Source of the DNA: Diadema setosum
Taxonomy: Eukaryota > Echinodermata > Echinoidea > Diadematoida > Diadematidae
DNA: 64,000 nucleotides
Reading direction: 5' to 3'
NCBI GenBank assembly: GCA_033980235.1
Contig: CM067070.1
Coordinates: 186,001-250,000, forward strand
Shown: piece by piece, positions 11,344-24,200 of the stretch
How positions within the stretch are numbered: the stretch's first letter is position 1
Layout of the letters: the number at the start of each line of letters is the position of its first letter
The notes under the pieces: model-generated
Seen by the model: the letters and a program-made list of their open reading frames with translations, nothing else
Told to the model about the DNA's origin: nothing
The model's database searches: none
Position numbers and translations under genes: made by a program

Positions 11344-11595
11344 ATGAAGGGTTTGTTTGCAAAAACCGATAAGTCCATTTTTGATGATTTTGAAGTACGA
11401 TCTCTGTCATAAAAGTACAAAATAATACCTTTTAGATGATATATTGGTCGTTACATATAAAGGTATATTTTTGAAGTTATGGTCAAAAGAAACAAATTTT
11501 TTCTTATTATTCTCCTTATATTTCTTGACCTTTAATCGCAAATATCTCCATTTGGCAAATATGGACTTATCGGTTTTTGCAAACAAACCCTTCAT
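11344..11595. mobile_element. MITE family 1, copy 2
   Basis: Best-preserved copy: the ends ATGAAGGGTTTGTTTGC and GCAAACAAACCCTTCAT are perfect inverted repeats, continuing through GCAAAAACCGATAAGTCC on both sides. Length is about 252 bp. It is inserted in a TA-rich microsatellite that continues on both sides. Confidence 0.88.
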
Positions 11596-11789
11596 ATATA
11601 TATATACATATATATACATATATACATATATTTTTTTAATATAATGTACTAAGATTGTGTGATGCTCAAACATCAGATATGGATATAGTAAATAAAACTG
11701 CAACCTGATGTCATCATTAGTAGAAATCATTGAGTGTTACCATGTCAGTAAGTCATATTGATTCAGCAGATTGTTGTTAATTTTGTTTT

Positions 11790-11835
11790 ATTGTGTGTGT
11801 GTGTGTGTGTGTGTGTTTTGTTTTGTTTTGTTTTT
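11790..11835. repeat. (TG)n(TTTTG)n simple repeat
   Basis: TG run followed by a TTTTG run. Confidence 0.9.
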
Positions 11836-12005
11836 TGGCGACAGAGGGTTATTTCCAAATCGTTTTATTTAACTTAATTCAATTTCTTTATTCGTTAATA
11901 TCTAATACTGCTCCCATCACATTTCTGGCAAGAATGAACAAAAACAAAAAACATCCCTAAGATTGTTAGGTAAATAACATAAATTTCTGTTTTAATCCCC
12001 AATAT

Positions 12006-12221
12006 GATTCTGTGAAAGAAATCGCAGATGATAGACGGCTGTATTATATCTATTGTAATGAGTGGAAGGCACCCGAAGATGTTGCTTATATAGGAATGTT
12101 ATCATCGGCTGTAATTCTCATAATTATTGTCCTGTTTCATTGGCTGTTTCAGAGCTCAGCGACTAAAACTCAACCAGCTGTCGACGAAACATACCTTTTG
12201 CCACGACCCGAGCTGTATTGA
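12006..12221 (+). CDS. Possible terminal exon with a membrane segment
   Basis: A frame open from about 12006 to the TGA at 12219-12221 codes an acidic/basic stretch (VKEIADDRRLYYIYCNEW), then a very hydrophobic run (MLSSAVILIIIVLFHWLF) of membrane-spanning length, then a short polar tail ending RPELY. It is not clear which acceptor is used: the sequence ends in AG at 12018 and 12027. It lies 1.6 kb after the death-domain stop on the same strand, so it could be an alternative last exon of that gene or part of an unrelated gene. I do not recognise the family. The weak splice context makes this tentative. Confidence 0.3.
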   Translation, partial: DSVKEIADDRRLYYIYCNEWKAPEDVAYIGMLSSAVILIIIVLFHWLFQSSATKTQPAVDETYLLPRPELY

Positions 12222-12635
12222 CATTCATCTGGACATGGCATTCTATGCGAACATCGGTGGTATGCCGGCTATGACAATACTGGATCCGATGATGCCCAGA
12301 GTTTGACGTCATGTAAAATATGCCTTTGAGCTAAACAGTCCGCCAAGTCCGCCTAGCTCGGCACCAGTGAAACAAAACCTACGAGCTCTACACTAGGAAG
12401 AACGTCCCTCGAAGCCGATATTATATCGCGAGGTTTGATATACAGAGTGTCGGTCTCATCATGGGTCTTATTTACACTGTGGTGAGCTGGTGGGCCTTTT
12501 TTTTTTTTGCCTTGTGTTGAGCTTTTGGGCTCTCTGACTCGTGGGCTGTATGACTCGTGGAACTTTTTGCAGCGTTGATTTCGTGGGTTGTGTGACTCGT
12601 GGATGTTTAGCTCGTGGGATGACCCCGTAGTTTTC
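12222..12635. other. Non-coding, repeated CTCGTGGG-type motif
   Basis: No gene seen. At 12535-12620 the words GTGACTCGTGG, TGACTCGTGG and AGCTCGTGG recur several times as an imperfect local repeat. Confidence 0.4.
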
Positions 12636-12639
12636 TCAT

Positions 12640-12785
12640 CAAGCCATGGTTACATCGAAACTACAAAAATTGTCTTTTTCAACGGATTGTCCAATTATTC
12701 CTCGAACTTTGATGTCTTCCACTTATATGCTGCATTCTCTCAATCCACTTGTATATTTGGATTTCATTCGCCATTAACATGTAAA
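12640..12785. mobile_element. Foldback family 3, single-arm fragment
   Basis: Matches one arm of the foldback element at 44678-45232: shared words include ACGGATTGTCC and TGATGTCTTC followed by a TGCTGCATTC and CTCAATCCA block. The other arm is missing here. Confidence 0.65.
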
Positions 12786-12789
12786 GACT

Positions 12790-13600
12790 TTGCATGTATT
12801 TAATGTAATTGTTGACGTGTAATCAGATGGGATACGTAAACTTGAATCCACCACATGTTATCATTGTAACACGTCATTTTGCTAGTTTACAGTTTATACA
12901 TTTGTGATGGATTTTGACTAACGAAAGAATGTGACCCAACGTATCCTACTTCTTACATGTGATAGTGTAATTCTAATACTAGAAACAAAAAGAAGATAAA
13001 AATTAAGACTCTGTATTTGGTTTTTCTGCGATGTATGATTTGATGCTACATTGAAACATTTCTGCTTAAACTTCCCTTCAGAGGCAGAGTTGACCTCTGA
13101 CTTATGGAAATTAATGATGCATATTTACCTTTGTCGTGTTCTTGTATAGGAAAAATTATTTATTGTTAATGGGCACTGTTTTAATGGAGACTTATAGATT
13201 TCGATGATAAGTATATGGCAGCCTGTGTAGAAAGGATGTTCTTTTGAAGAAAAAAACAACACACTATTAGCTTTATAACCCGCTAGCCTTTCGCCTGGAT
13301 ACAGGTGAGGTCGAACAAACTTTCGACCTTTGTCATTCTTATTTGACACTGTGCCATGAAGATCATTTGAGGATGTACAGCTGTAGATATGCTTCGAACA
13401 GAAAATGTTAGTGTCGTTTACATCATGTAAAGTAAAATTAATGTACAGGGTACATGACAACTTGTAAATGGTTTTACGTGATAAGTTTTCACTGTGTATG
13501 TTAGTCGTATATATATTTGTTGGTACATGCATTTTGTACTATGCACTAATAGATATACTAGTACTGTTCCATGACATAAATGAATAGTTTACATTGTGGT
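12790..13600. other. Non-coding spacer
   Basis: AT-rich sequence. One minus-strand frame of 135 codons (13125-13532) has no recognisable domain, splice signals or coding bias, and I do not call it a gene. Confidence 0.4.
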
Positions 13601-14975
13601 GACTCTTCCATCATGGCTCCAATGAATTACGTTACGTGGATGATTATGTGATTTTGCAAGTGCGTCATTGCTACAATGTAGAAAACGAAATCTTAAGACG
13701 TAGCTGTGCTGCTCTGCTTGTACCTAAAAAAATATGTCGATGCGATCAAATGTTAAGATAATTTCATGTGTGTGGTGTATGCAGGGAGATTACAGTATTT
13801 CATCCTGTGTCCATCAATGATTACTGATTTAATGGTGGATGGATGCTGATAATGTTCGCCTACTTTCACTGGTGGTATTTTTTTCACTACTTGAAGATCA
13901 CATGTTCCATATCTGCTGCTTCAGAATTACAGAGTGTATAACATGTAAATTAGAGATCATTTGATATGGTATGTGGTCTTATGCAATTATGGAAGGCAGA
14001 GTTCAAGCAACTCTGTTCATAAATTTTTGATGCGAACTTTCTTGGACTGATAGTACCAAGTAAATGTTTTGGATTATCTAAATATAATGTTGACGACACT
14101 TTGGTATATATTTATACAAACAAATCTCCTTCAAGTTCATACGTTTTCCACAGATAATCAAATCATGTTTTGTTTTGTTGTTTTTTTTCTTCTTTTTGCA
14201 TGGTTAAATGGACACGGTGATTGAAACTATTGCTGTGAATTATAGATTGGTGAAAAATCCTTGTGGGCAAATACGAAGTAACTTTGCCACGTTGAATTTC
14301 ACATTATTCTACAAATTAACTGAACATGCAAGGCTGTGCGATCTATCATGCCTATAATTATAACAAAGTTGATAATTTGTTCATTGACATGATCTTGATA
14401 TGATGTATATCACTGTACACTGAAAGCTATCAATGCCGATAATTGATCTAAAATGAAAATATCTCTGTTAAAATTGAACTCGAAACATGTACTTTTTTCA
14501 CAAGTTGTAATTACTCTACCATTTTTCATGCGTTATACTTACGTAGTGTATTCATTTTGTAAGTGTAAATCACCTCATGTAAATACAATCACTGCAGGCC
14601 AATTCACATCTGCTTATCAACATGACTTTCACTGCGTGAATGTAGTTTGTTTTTCAAATGGTTGCATTTCCCTAGTCTCTTGAAGACATCAGGAAAGTGT
14701 GATAATAAAAAAAAAAAGATGTATGAAAATTGAATGTATGACAGCAGGCAAATCTACAGGACTGTGATTTGATCTCGATTCCATAATGTAAAATCAAATG
14801 AATGTATGGTGATCTTTTGATGTTTGGCCCAAGTATGCTCCTAGCGTTTGTAAAGACAATACAGACATATTCGTCATTGTTACGTTGTGGAGTGAGTTTT
14901 TTTTTACCATTTGAAGTCTGTAGGAGAGGTTTTAGTGACAAGATAAAGATGGCTCAAATCTGGAAGGTCGGTAAC

Positions 14976-15351
14976 TTAAAGGGATAGTACAGTATTGGTG
15001 GAGATGAGAATTGGGCTTTTAACTTTTTGCGAGATACCAAGAAAACATTTATGATATAGTACAGAGCATACCATTTTAAGAGGAATTCAAAGTTTATTTG
15101 ATAAAAATCGGGTTTGGAATGAATGAAACATCCAAAAACAAAGTAAAACAAAGCGATCGTAATAAAGTGTGGGTCCCACACTTTATTAGAATCGCTCTTT
15201 TTTGGATATCTCAGCCATTTCAAAACCAATTTTCATCAAATAAACGTTGTATTCCTCATAGAATTACATGCTCTTTCATATTTCATAAGAGGTTTCTCAT
15301 TATCTCATCAAAAAATGTTATGTCTCAACCAAAACTGTACGATCCCTTTAA
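14976..15351. mobile_element. Palindromic MITE family 4, copy 1
   Basis: About 376 bp, ending TTAAAGGGA and TCCCTTTAA. The two halves are long inverted repeats (TATTTGATAAAAATCGG opposite CCAATTTTCATCAAATAAA) around a central GTGTGGGTCCCACAC palindrome. A second copy lies at 55776-56168. TTAA at both ends could be a TTAA target duplication. It is absent from the corresponding place in the paralogous segment near 17430. Confidence 0.85.
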
Positions 15352-18091
15352 CAAAGAATGATGCCCACTTTATCTAATGAAAACGAGAGTGAGTAATTGT
15401 CCGCGGATGATTTGTTTTGTGTGTATAGATCTAATATTTTCCTGCTAAGCTACGATATGATACTCGGGAAATCATTACAATGATTTTGTTGTTGTTGCTG
15501 TTGTCGAGAGTACAAACACGTTGAAGATGGAATAAGCATTGTACTGTACGGTCTTAAGGAGTATGAATCTATGGTACTGTAAATATTTTCAAACAACACT
15601 GAAATACGTTCGTGACGCAACTTTTTATTTTACTTGTTGTACAAACAAGGATTACAAGATGGTGTGCATAATGTGGTCGCTGTGATTATGTCTGACATGT
15701 CTGATGTTGAAACACTGATGTATAACAAAAATGATCAGAATATTTCTGTTTGTGGCTGTATACACGTTTATTTTTCCAAATAATTTTATGTTTAAGATTT
15801 AATTTGTATTCCATAAAGGGAATTTGCCGTTATTTATAAGTATGCTTAGATACACTGACCTTACAGTTTAGCCACATGAAGTTGATGTATATATTTCATG
15901 ATTACATATCAAGAATAGGAATGAATTGTATCAAATTTCAATGATTATATCTTAGTCAAAAAAAAAGTTAAAACAATTATCTTTTAATGGTTCCATGCTC
16001 ATGAGTTTTGTGATGTGTGTAAGTCCACTGTAAATTTGCCATATTGTAACTTTAAATTGCATTATTTGAAGTGTCATGTGTAAACCTTTTCACGTAGGAT
16101 GAACGGTATCGCCTGTTATCATGAAATTATATAATGACTTCTGTTTCTGTCTTAGAAGCATTGTGGGAGATGTGGTTATAGGAAATGTAAATGAAAATAA
16201 ATTGTGATGCTTGATATGACTTAGGAAGACATCATTCTTCAACTTCAATATTTTGAGTTTAAGAATAATAGCTATATTCAATGTGCAACATTTGTTACTC
16301 AACAAGGTAACCTTTATTCAGTTGAACCTTACATGAAAATATTCATTTTAGCCAGTCACTGTACGTATTTTATTCTCCAAGATCACAACCAGATTTAAGC
16401 CTCTATGCATCAAGTTTCAAGATTTAAACATTGATTTGATATCATTTGATATGTGTGATATACATTATGTGAAACAGTTTCATGCTATGATGGAAGGCAT
16501 ACTTCAACATCTTTGTAAATTGATATAATCTTGCAAATTTCTTGTGCTAATAAGACAAATCAGATGTCTTACAATAGGTTTATTTATGTTAGAATGTTGA
16601 AAAAACTGTCTTTTGTATAAGATTATGTTCAGAAAATCTCCTGCAAGTACGCTTTCTAGATAATATCAAACAATGTTTATTGCATGGTGAATTTGATGTA
16701 GTGAATGAGTCATTCAATTCTGAGTTACAGATTGGTGATAATCCGTACGAATGTGGGCAATCAATACAAAGTAACTTTGCCATGTTGAATTTCACATTGT
16801 TCTACATATGAGCGAACAAGATTTGCCTACAAATGGTATAACTTTAAAAGCTTGTTCATTCACATGATCTTGATGTGATGTCAGGATTGACAAATAAAAA
16901 CAATCAATACCAATGCTCAGTAATTATTAAGCTGCATTATTGTATCTCACTTTACAGTGAACTCAAAACATACATTTTTCACAAGTTGTAAATACTGTTT
17001 CCTTAATGTGAAATATTTACAATGTGTATGCAGTTTGTAGGTGTAAACATCGTGTGTAAATATCTGAAAACTTCACTGTATCTATAGGCCTTTTCAAATA
17101 TACCTTTTTTAACGTGATATTCACTGCTTGGATGTAGTTTGTTTTTCAACTTGCCAATTCCCCAGTCTCTTTGAAGACACAAGGGATGTGTGATGATAAG
17201 ACATGTACAAAAACGAAGTGTATGACAATAGGCAACTCTACAGGTGAGTTGATAGTGATTCCACAATCTTACGTGGAATGAATATATCTTGTTCTTGTTG
17301 TTTGGACCAAGTAGGTCCTACGCACTCAGCGTTTGTAAACCCAGGCATATCTTCGTTCATGTTACGATGTACAGTGAGTTTTGTTAGCTACTTAAAGTCC
17401 GAAGAATGGAATGAGTGACGAGATGGCTCAAACATTGATTTTTTTTTATTTATTTAAGAAAGAATGGTGCCTTCTTTTTCTCATGAAAATCAGAGTAAGT
17501 ACTTTTATGTTACTTATATTCATGAAATAATGATTTGTTTTGTGTAGGAAGTACTTACCTGTACTATGGTCCTACGCAGTCTGAAAATATACTGTAACCA
17601 CATTTTGCAACAACACGAAAAAAAATGTTTGTAGGCCTAACAAAACTTTTTATTTCACTTACTTCCTGTACAGACGAAGAATAGAAGATGTAGCTGTGCA
17701 TTTTGTGTGAGGTGATATACTTGTTCTGATGTTGAAACACTGTTGTTTATATGCTCAGAATAGCTCTGTTTGGTAGCTAGTGTAAGTTATACGTGATAAC
17801 CTATCCACATATACATGTACGTCCAACGTATTTCTTGGAGCCATTTCGCAATGAATGAGTATATTTGCAAATACGTTGCGTGAAGTTGATATTGTGCATT
17901 TTTCATGATTACATGTGATATAGCAGAAAAAAAAAATGATGTTGAAACATATTTTTCAAATGTTGTAATTACGGTTCCATTTTTGCTTGTTTCTGATTTG
18001 TAGGGTAAGTCTAGAGTGTCTTATTTGCCATGATCACTTTATCTGAAATGCTCTCTTATCTGAAGTGTTCTGTGTAACCCTATTCATGTAT

Positions 18092-18109
18092 GTGATGCCG
18101 GGGGGGGGG
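18092..18109. repeat. Poly-G run
   Basis: Eighteen or so G, touching the MITE that follows. The length is probably unreliable in assembly. Confidence 0.9.
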
Positions 18110-18254
18110 GGGGGGGGGGCATTTCATGAAGCATTTTGTCCGACAAAGTTGTCGGACAAATTTGCTCTGAGCCAATCTGATGCAAGGATTTCGGTAGCTT
18201 GTAACAGTTTGTCAGAAAAATATCCGACCAAAATGCTTCATGAAATGCCTCCCT
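18107..18254. mobile_element. Short MITE (GGCATTTCATGAAGC ends)
   Basis: About 145 bp. The left end GGCATTTCATGAAGCATTTTG is mirrored at the right end by CAAAATGCTTCATGAAATGCC, with an inner palindrome GTCCGACAAAGTTGTCGGAC. No coding capacity. Confidence 0.85.
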
Positions 18255-19914
18255 GGCGTCGTCTTCTATTCACTCCATAACTGCTTTGACTTGTTCTGTC
18301 TTAGAAGTCGTATGGGAAATGTGACCATATCATACGAAATGTTTGAAAATGAACTGCATTTAAAGAAGTAGAACTCGGTGGGACAGAGGAAAAGTTCATG
18401 CTACTTCAATTCGAGTTAAACGTGATCGGAAGACGAAAGTTCCAGCATCTGATATGACACATCCAGTGGTTGTTGTCGTTGTTGTTTTTGTTATACGCAG
18501 ATTTTTTTTGTTATGATCGATCAAAATATGAAGCGCGGTGTGATAATGAGTTGACAGGTATAAAGAACGATGTATTATAGGTGACAAAACTGAAACAATA
18601 AAATTTGAAAGGTCGGTTAATGTACAGACTGATCACTTCAGATGGTGGAAATCAGGGTCATGCCTCTTCCTCAATATGTTTTGGTTGCCTGTGCCTGTTG
18701 GTGTGTTTGTTTGTTGTTTATAGCTTGCGCATTTTTCACTGTGAGTAAGTCTGATGTACTGAACGTAGTTTTATGTATACATCTGTAAAGAGGGCGCAAC
18801 TACACACGTGATATACACAGGAAACAGAAGAACTCATTTAACCTTAGAATACACCAAAAGCGTATGTTTCGTAGGGCATACATAGTTGTTTATTTTGTAC
18901 AGCTGAATTTGTAACATGATGCAGAGGTTGGCGAATCCAACCTTTCCTCTCGGGTCTACACAGCCGTGTTGCCCGCCGGTCCACACTGTGTAGACCCTAT
19001 ATTTGAAGCCGGCCAAACACCACTCCATTTCAAAACGCCTGTTTGCAGGCCGCAATGCATACTCCCTGCCGACGAATGATAAAGGGCAGTGATCGAACAG
19101 GAACTCAGTGTTCATATCCGCTTCATGAGAAGACAACTTTTCTTCATTTCGATTTTCGAATTTGCAAATGTTGCATTTCGTATTTTGTTACTTATCTGCA
19201 TCATCATTGTAACGTCTTTTGATAACTATAAGTAAAGCCCAGAGGTTGCAGACACTACATTTTGAGTACTCAGAAAAAGAGGAAAATAAATTTCTAAAGG
19301 AAAGTTGATTAATCTGGATGAAGATAGATTTAAATAACAAAACAAAACAAATTAATCGTCGCTGTACAAGGAAGGTTTCGTTTGTTTGTTGTTGGTTTTT
19401 GTTTGTTTGTTTGTTTGTTTGTTGTTTTTTGTATAGGTGGCTTATGAAATTTTTAAAGATAATAAAAAGTTTTGGTACCTCAAAAGTTTCCCTGAATTTC
19501 CTTGTCTTAGTTTGTGTTTCAGGTAAAAGTACATTTCATATAACTAACACTGTGAGACTTACTCGCCCCAAAGTGCTCTTATGTCTTAGTAATCATGCAA
19601 TTAACTGCGACCAGCAGCCCCATACGCATATCGTAATCGGGCTTCGCATTGTAGCATTCAGGATCATGACAGATTTAGTATCGCGGGTAAATGTCAACTT
19701 AAAATCCAACCCGAGTGGCAATGACTTTGATATTTTTTTTTTTATTTTTATCATGGCTACTATACTAAAACAGTGGATAAATATTTGCCAATTTGCGTCG
19801 ACGTAGGGCAATTTGTCAATCAGTTGCAATAAAAAAAAAAAACAAAATTTTCATTAATGTGAGTATTGTGAGATATAAATCTTGGCAACTAATTATGTGT
19901 GGCTATGTGGTGCC
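18255..19914. other. Non-coding spacer
   Basis: No exon or repeat family identified apart from a (GTTT)n stretch near 19380-19425. The 162-codon frame at 19318-19806 runs through that simple repeat and shows no domain. Confidence 0.4.
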
Positions 19915-20268
19915 AGGTAAAAATGGCAGAGGTAAAAATGGCAGAGGTAAAAATGGCAGGGGTAAATATGGTAGAGGTAAAAATGGCAGAGGTAAAAATG
20001 GCAGAGGTAAAAATGGCAGAGGTAAAAATGGCAGGGGTAAAAATGGCAGAGGTAAAAATGGCAGAGGTAAAAATGGCAGGGGTAAAAATGGCAGTGGTAA
20101 AAATGGCAGAGGTAGAAATGGCAGGGGTAAAAATGGCAGAGGTAAAAATGGCAGAGGTAAAAATGGCTGAGGTAAAAATGGCAGGGGTAAAAATGGCAGG
20201 GGTAAAAATGGCAGAGGTAAAAATGGCAGGGGTAAAAATGGCAGAGGTAGAAATGGCAGAGGTAAAAT
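19915..20268 (+). repeat. 15-bp minisatellite, array 1
   Basis: About 23 copies of GGTAAAAATGGCAGA with a few substitutions (AGGG or AGTG variants). As 15 is a multiple of three, several frames stay open on both strands (for example GRGKN repeats); there is no start context, splice site or domain, so this is not treated as a gene. The same unit, reversed, forms the array at 27605-27955. Confidence 0.95.
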
Positions 20269-20502
20269 GTGACCGTGCACCTCAAAACGAACATAAAGTC
20301 GTACACACTGATTTTGCGTGAGGACTGAAAATAAGTGAAATGGGTCAACCTAGCTGAACTTGACTTTTTCATATTTTCTGAAAGAGCGGGTCTTCTTTTA
20401 CCTTATGCTGAAATTTGGTATCATAAAACGGGCAGGAAAGTGTGTTTTTTTAGCAGTTTATCTCGAACATTTTTGGTAGAATAGTGTGATTAGGTGTGTC
20501 TT

Positions 20503-20512
20503 AAGAATCCCT
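20503..20512. other. LINE target-site duplication, left copy
   Basis: AAGAATCCCT here is repeated exactly at 25225-25234, directly after the LINE poly-A tail, which defines the insertion. Confidence 0.88.
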
Positions 20513-20549
20513 CTACATACAGCATCCATCGAAGCCCCTGCCTCGAGAC

Positions 20550-21251
20550 ATGAACTTTGGTATTTTTAAAGCCAAAGTCTACCACTATGGCCAGATCGTA
20601 CCACCTGCAAGGGCAAATCTCATGTGCTCACGTTGTTTGAATGCAGGGCATCACCGGTCGCAATGCAGCAACCCCATCGTCTGTCGACGATGCAAACAGC
20701 CCGGACACCTGCAACAGGAATGCTCCTTCGAGACCCCGCCCACCTCACCGACCAGAGACACCAGCGAACATGGACCGATGCCAGCACCATCGCCTTCCCC
20801 GTGGGCATCAGCCTCTGCTGCTACACCACCAGTGCACCTGATCGAACAGCTGATCGCATCGGGTCGACAAGCCGCAAGTACAGCGAGTGCACGTCAATCA
20901 CTCCATGACAACCAGACGCACATTCAGCCCAAGATTACGCAATACCTAGTCGGGGATCGCAACGCCTCACAGCCGCGACAGTCCGCTGACAAGTCCAACG
21001 GAGAAATTTCAACTCCTACGCCGACAGAGCCTGTCACTGACCTCGCAGCAGACCGGTCGGAGATGACCGACTCTCGCACACACTCGGAAGCTTCGAGCGA
21101 AGAATCATCGAGCGAAGATGACGGCGTGGAAGCGTTGTCTGAACTCTCCGCTGAGTCACCGGAACTACCTAAACGGGCAACAAAAGAAAAGAAAGTGAAA
21201 CAAACGAAACGGAAGCAGAAATCTTCGAAAAAAGTGCCAAAGAAGAGATGA
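20550..21251 (+). CDS. LINE ORF1 (nucleic-acid-binding, N-terminally truncated)
   Basis: 233 codons from the first ATG. Two CCHC zinc knuckles of the form CX2CX4HX4C occupy residues 26-39 and 45-58, the RNA-binding module of Tx1-type ORF1 proteins. A Pro/Ser-rich middle follows, then an acidic Ser/Glu/Asp patch (about 170-200), then a Lys-rich tail. The frame is open a further ten codons upstream to the target duplication, so the true protein was longer and this ATG is probably internal. Base composition is clearly more GC-rich than ORF2. The product would coat the element's RNA. Confidence 0.8.
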   Translation: MNFGIFKAKVYHYGQIVPPARANLMCSRCLNAGHHRSQCSNPIVCRRCKQPGHLQQECSFETPPTSPTRDTSEHGPMPAPSPSPWASASAATPPVHLIEQLIASGRQAASTASARQSLHDNQTHIQPKITQYLVGDRNASQPRQSADKSNGEISTPTPTEPVTDLAADRSEMTDSRTHSEASSEESSSEDDGVEALSELSAESPELPKRATKEKKVKQTKRKQKSSKKVPKKR

Positions 21252-21298
21252 GTGAAGTGATAAAGAATATACTTGTGTTCTCTTTTCCCTTTATCTGA

Positions 21299-24200
21299 AT
21301 GGCGAACTGTCATATAATCAGTTTAAATGCAAGAGGTTTAAGAAATAAAGACAAAAGAAGTCAAGTTTTTCATTGGTGTAAGCACCAGAAGGCAGATATT
21401 GTACTTTTTCAAGAGACATACTGGTGCAGTGATCTTGAATCAATTGTCAGAAGTGAATGGCGGGGTCCGTGCTTCTTTGCGCATGGATCAAATCATTCAC
21501 GAGGAGTTTCAATTTTATTTAATGATAGACTTGATGCTCAAAATATTGTAGTAAAATGTACCTTGAACGGTCAACTACTAATACTCAGAGCAAAAGTTCA
21601 AGAAACTAATCTCATGCTAATCAATGTGTATGCGCCAACGCAAAGGCAATACAGAGAGAGTTTCTTTCATAGGTTGAACTCTGAATTACGTAAGCATTAT
21701 ACATGTGATTGCGAATTGATCTTAGGAGGAGATTGGAATTGTGTTTTGAATGTAAGCAAAGACGTACAAGGATCGAAGAACAAATATTATAGAAGACCTG
21801 TAAATCTTAAAAAGATAATGAAAAAGTATGTGTTGATTGATGTTTGGAGGTCGATGCATCAAGACGTGAAACAATTCACCTGGCGGAATGTATCTTTGAA
21901 GAGGGCTTCTAGATTAGATTTTTGGCTGGTGACGAAATATATTAAAGGAAAAACAATGTGTACTGACATCCGACCAGCCATTAGGTCTGACCACAACGCA
22001 ATATCAATCAAACTGTGTATTAAACAAAACATGAGAGGCCCAGGTTATTGGAAAATCAATAATGATATCTTATTTGATAAAGATTACCAAAATGGAATTT
22101 TCAAAATTATAGACTCATTTTCAACAAACTGTTTGCCTGTGCAAATGAGATGGGAAATGTTTAAAGTTCAAGTTCGTGAATTTTCACAGAAATATTGTAA
22201 GAAAAAAGCACTTCGAAAGAAAGACTCCAAATTGTCACTAGAAGCAAAACTAGCTCAACTTGAAAAATGTATTGATGTGAATGAGTGTAATGAAGAGGTA
22301 TTAAGTTCTTATTCTGATGTAAAAGAGAAGTTGGAGAAGATTTATAAATACGAAACCAAAGGAGCTGGTATACGAGCTCGAACAAGGTGGATTGAGAAAG
22401 GAGAAAAAAGCACGAAGTACTTTTTGAACTTAGAAAAGACGAATGCAAAGAAAAAAGAAATTACACATTTGAAATGTGATAAGGATAATCGTATTATTGA
22501 AGGAAATGAAAAGATACTGAAAGAGATTGTTGATTTTTATTCAAAATTATACAAAAAAGAAACACAAACCAGAAAAAGTATGGAAAGTTATACCTGTTCA
22601 CAAAATATCAAACGTCTCTCTGATGAAAATAAGGTAATGTGTGAAGGGTTACTCACACAAGAAGAATGTAAAAAAGCTGTATTTGCAATGCAAAAAGATA
22701 AGGCACCCGGTCTAGATGACATTTCTGCAGAGTTTTATCAGGTGTTCTGGCCGAGAATACAAGCGTTACTCGTAGAAGCCTTGAATGAAAATTATTTATC
22801 TGGAATGATGTCAAATACCCAAAGAAAAGGTCTCATCACATTGTTATTTAAAAAAGGTGACAGTCAACAGCTGAAAAACTGGAGACCTATCACTTTACTC
22901 AACTGTGACTATAAGATAATAGCAGCAGTTTTAGCCGTAAGGGTACAAAAGGTCATTGGCGGTATTGTGAATGACACTCAGACAGGATACATAAACGGCC
23001 GCTTAGCTGCCTGCAATGTAAGGTTAACGAAAGATATTATTGAATATGTTATGAAAAGCGGTAAAACCGGAGCAATAATGCTAGCAGATTTTGCTAAGGC
23101 ATTTGATGTTTTGGATATAGAATTTTTGAGTTTGTGTTTAGAAAGATTAAATTTTGGCGAATCATTTCGAAAATGGATTCGTACTCTTTACACGCACATA
23201 TCGAGCTCTGTATTGATTAATGGTTGGATATCGGAAAGTTTTAATGTTGAAAGAGGAGTCCGACAAGGATGTCCACTGTCATCACTATTATTCATTTTAG
23301 CAGCTGAATTCATGGCCAACAGCATCAGAGAAAACAGAAGTATTCGGCCAATGGAATTAGCAGGCTATGATTTTTAACTTAAACTGTTACAATATGCTGA
23401 TGATACTTTGTTTTTTGTTCAAGACGAAAAATCGTTAGAGGGAATTTTAAAAGAGTTATATTCTTTTGGAGATGTAGCAGGTCCAAAGATTAACAAAGAT
23501 AAAACATTTATGATTTGGTTGGGTAAACAGGGTGAACGTTGGAACTTAGATAAGTTTTATTTGAAGTGGTCGAGTAAACCAGTTAGATATTTGGGACATT
23601 ATATTCACCCCAATAATGATGCAGCTTTGGAGTTAGATTGGGAGCAAAAATTATTCAAGTTGCAAAAAATTCTTGACAGTTGGACGAAGAGAAGTTTAAC
23701 CATCTTTGGACGAGTTATTGTTTTAAAAAGCTTAGCCCTTAGTCAAGTTATTCATCTGATAATGGTAGATTCAATACCGTTTAAATTTTTGAAGATTTTG
23801 GAAAACATGGTGTTTAAGTTTATATGGAAAAGAAAAAATGAAAAAATAAAGCGAAGTATTATTACAGAAGACTTGAGCAAAGGTGGAATAAAGATGATGG
23901 ATATACAAAAACAATTGCTAAGTTTTCGGTTAAAATGGCTGGGTCGTTTTCTCAATGACTCAACAGATATATGGAAAACAATGTGCTCTTATTGGTTTGA
24001 TTCGCTAGGGGGTATTATTTTGCTGCTAAATTGTAACTATAACACGGGTAATATTAATGATATTGATAAGAAAGTTCCAAAGTTTTATAAAGAAATTTTA
24101 CAAGCATGGGAACAAATACGATATTGTACTACAGTGAAAGATATGAACAATGCAAACAATGGGTCAACTGATGTTTTAAATCAGATTGTTTGGTATAACA

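Larger units (their letters stand above)
13600..18310 (+). repeat. Tandem segmental duplication, non-coding
   Basis: Blocks recur in the same order about 2-2.5 kb apart. 14220-14340 matches 16720-16830 (both contain AAGTAACTTTGCCA and GTTGAATTTCACATT). 14560-14960 matches 17030-17420. 15355-15430 matches 17455-17560 (ATGATTTGTTTTGTGT). 15980-16085 matches 17985-18075. A weaker third copy starts near 13690. Copies have diverged and differ by MITE insertions. No conserved ORF runs through them, so they look like duplicated UTR or intergenic DNA. Confidence 0.72.

Noticed and set aside
19793..20372. Four overlapping repetitive frames (GRGKN, MAEVK, PLPFL types)
   Set aside because: A 15-bp period keeps frames open on both strands. 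There is no start context, splice signal or domain.
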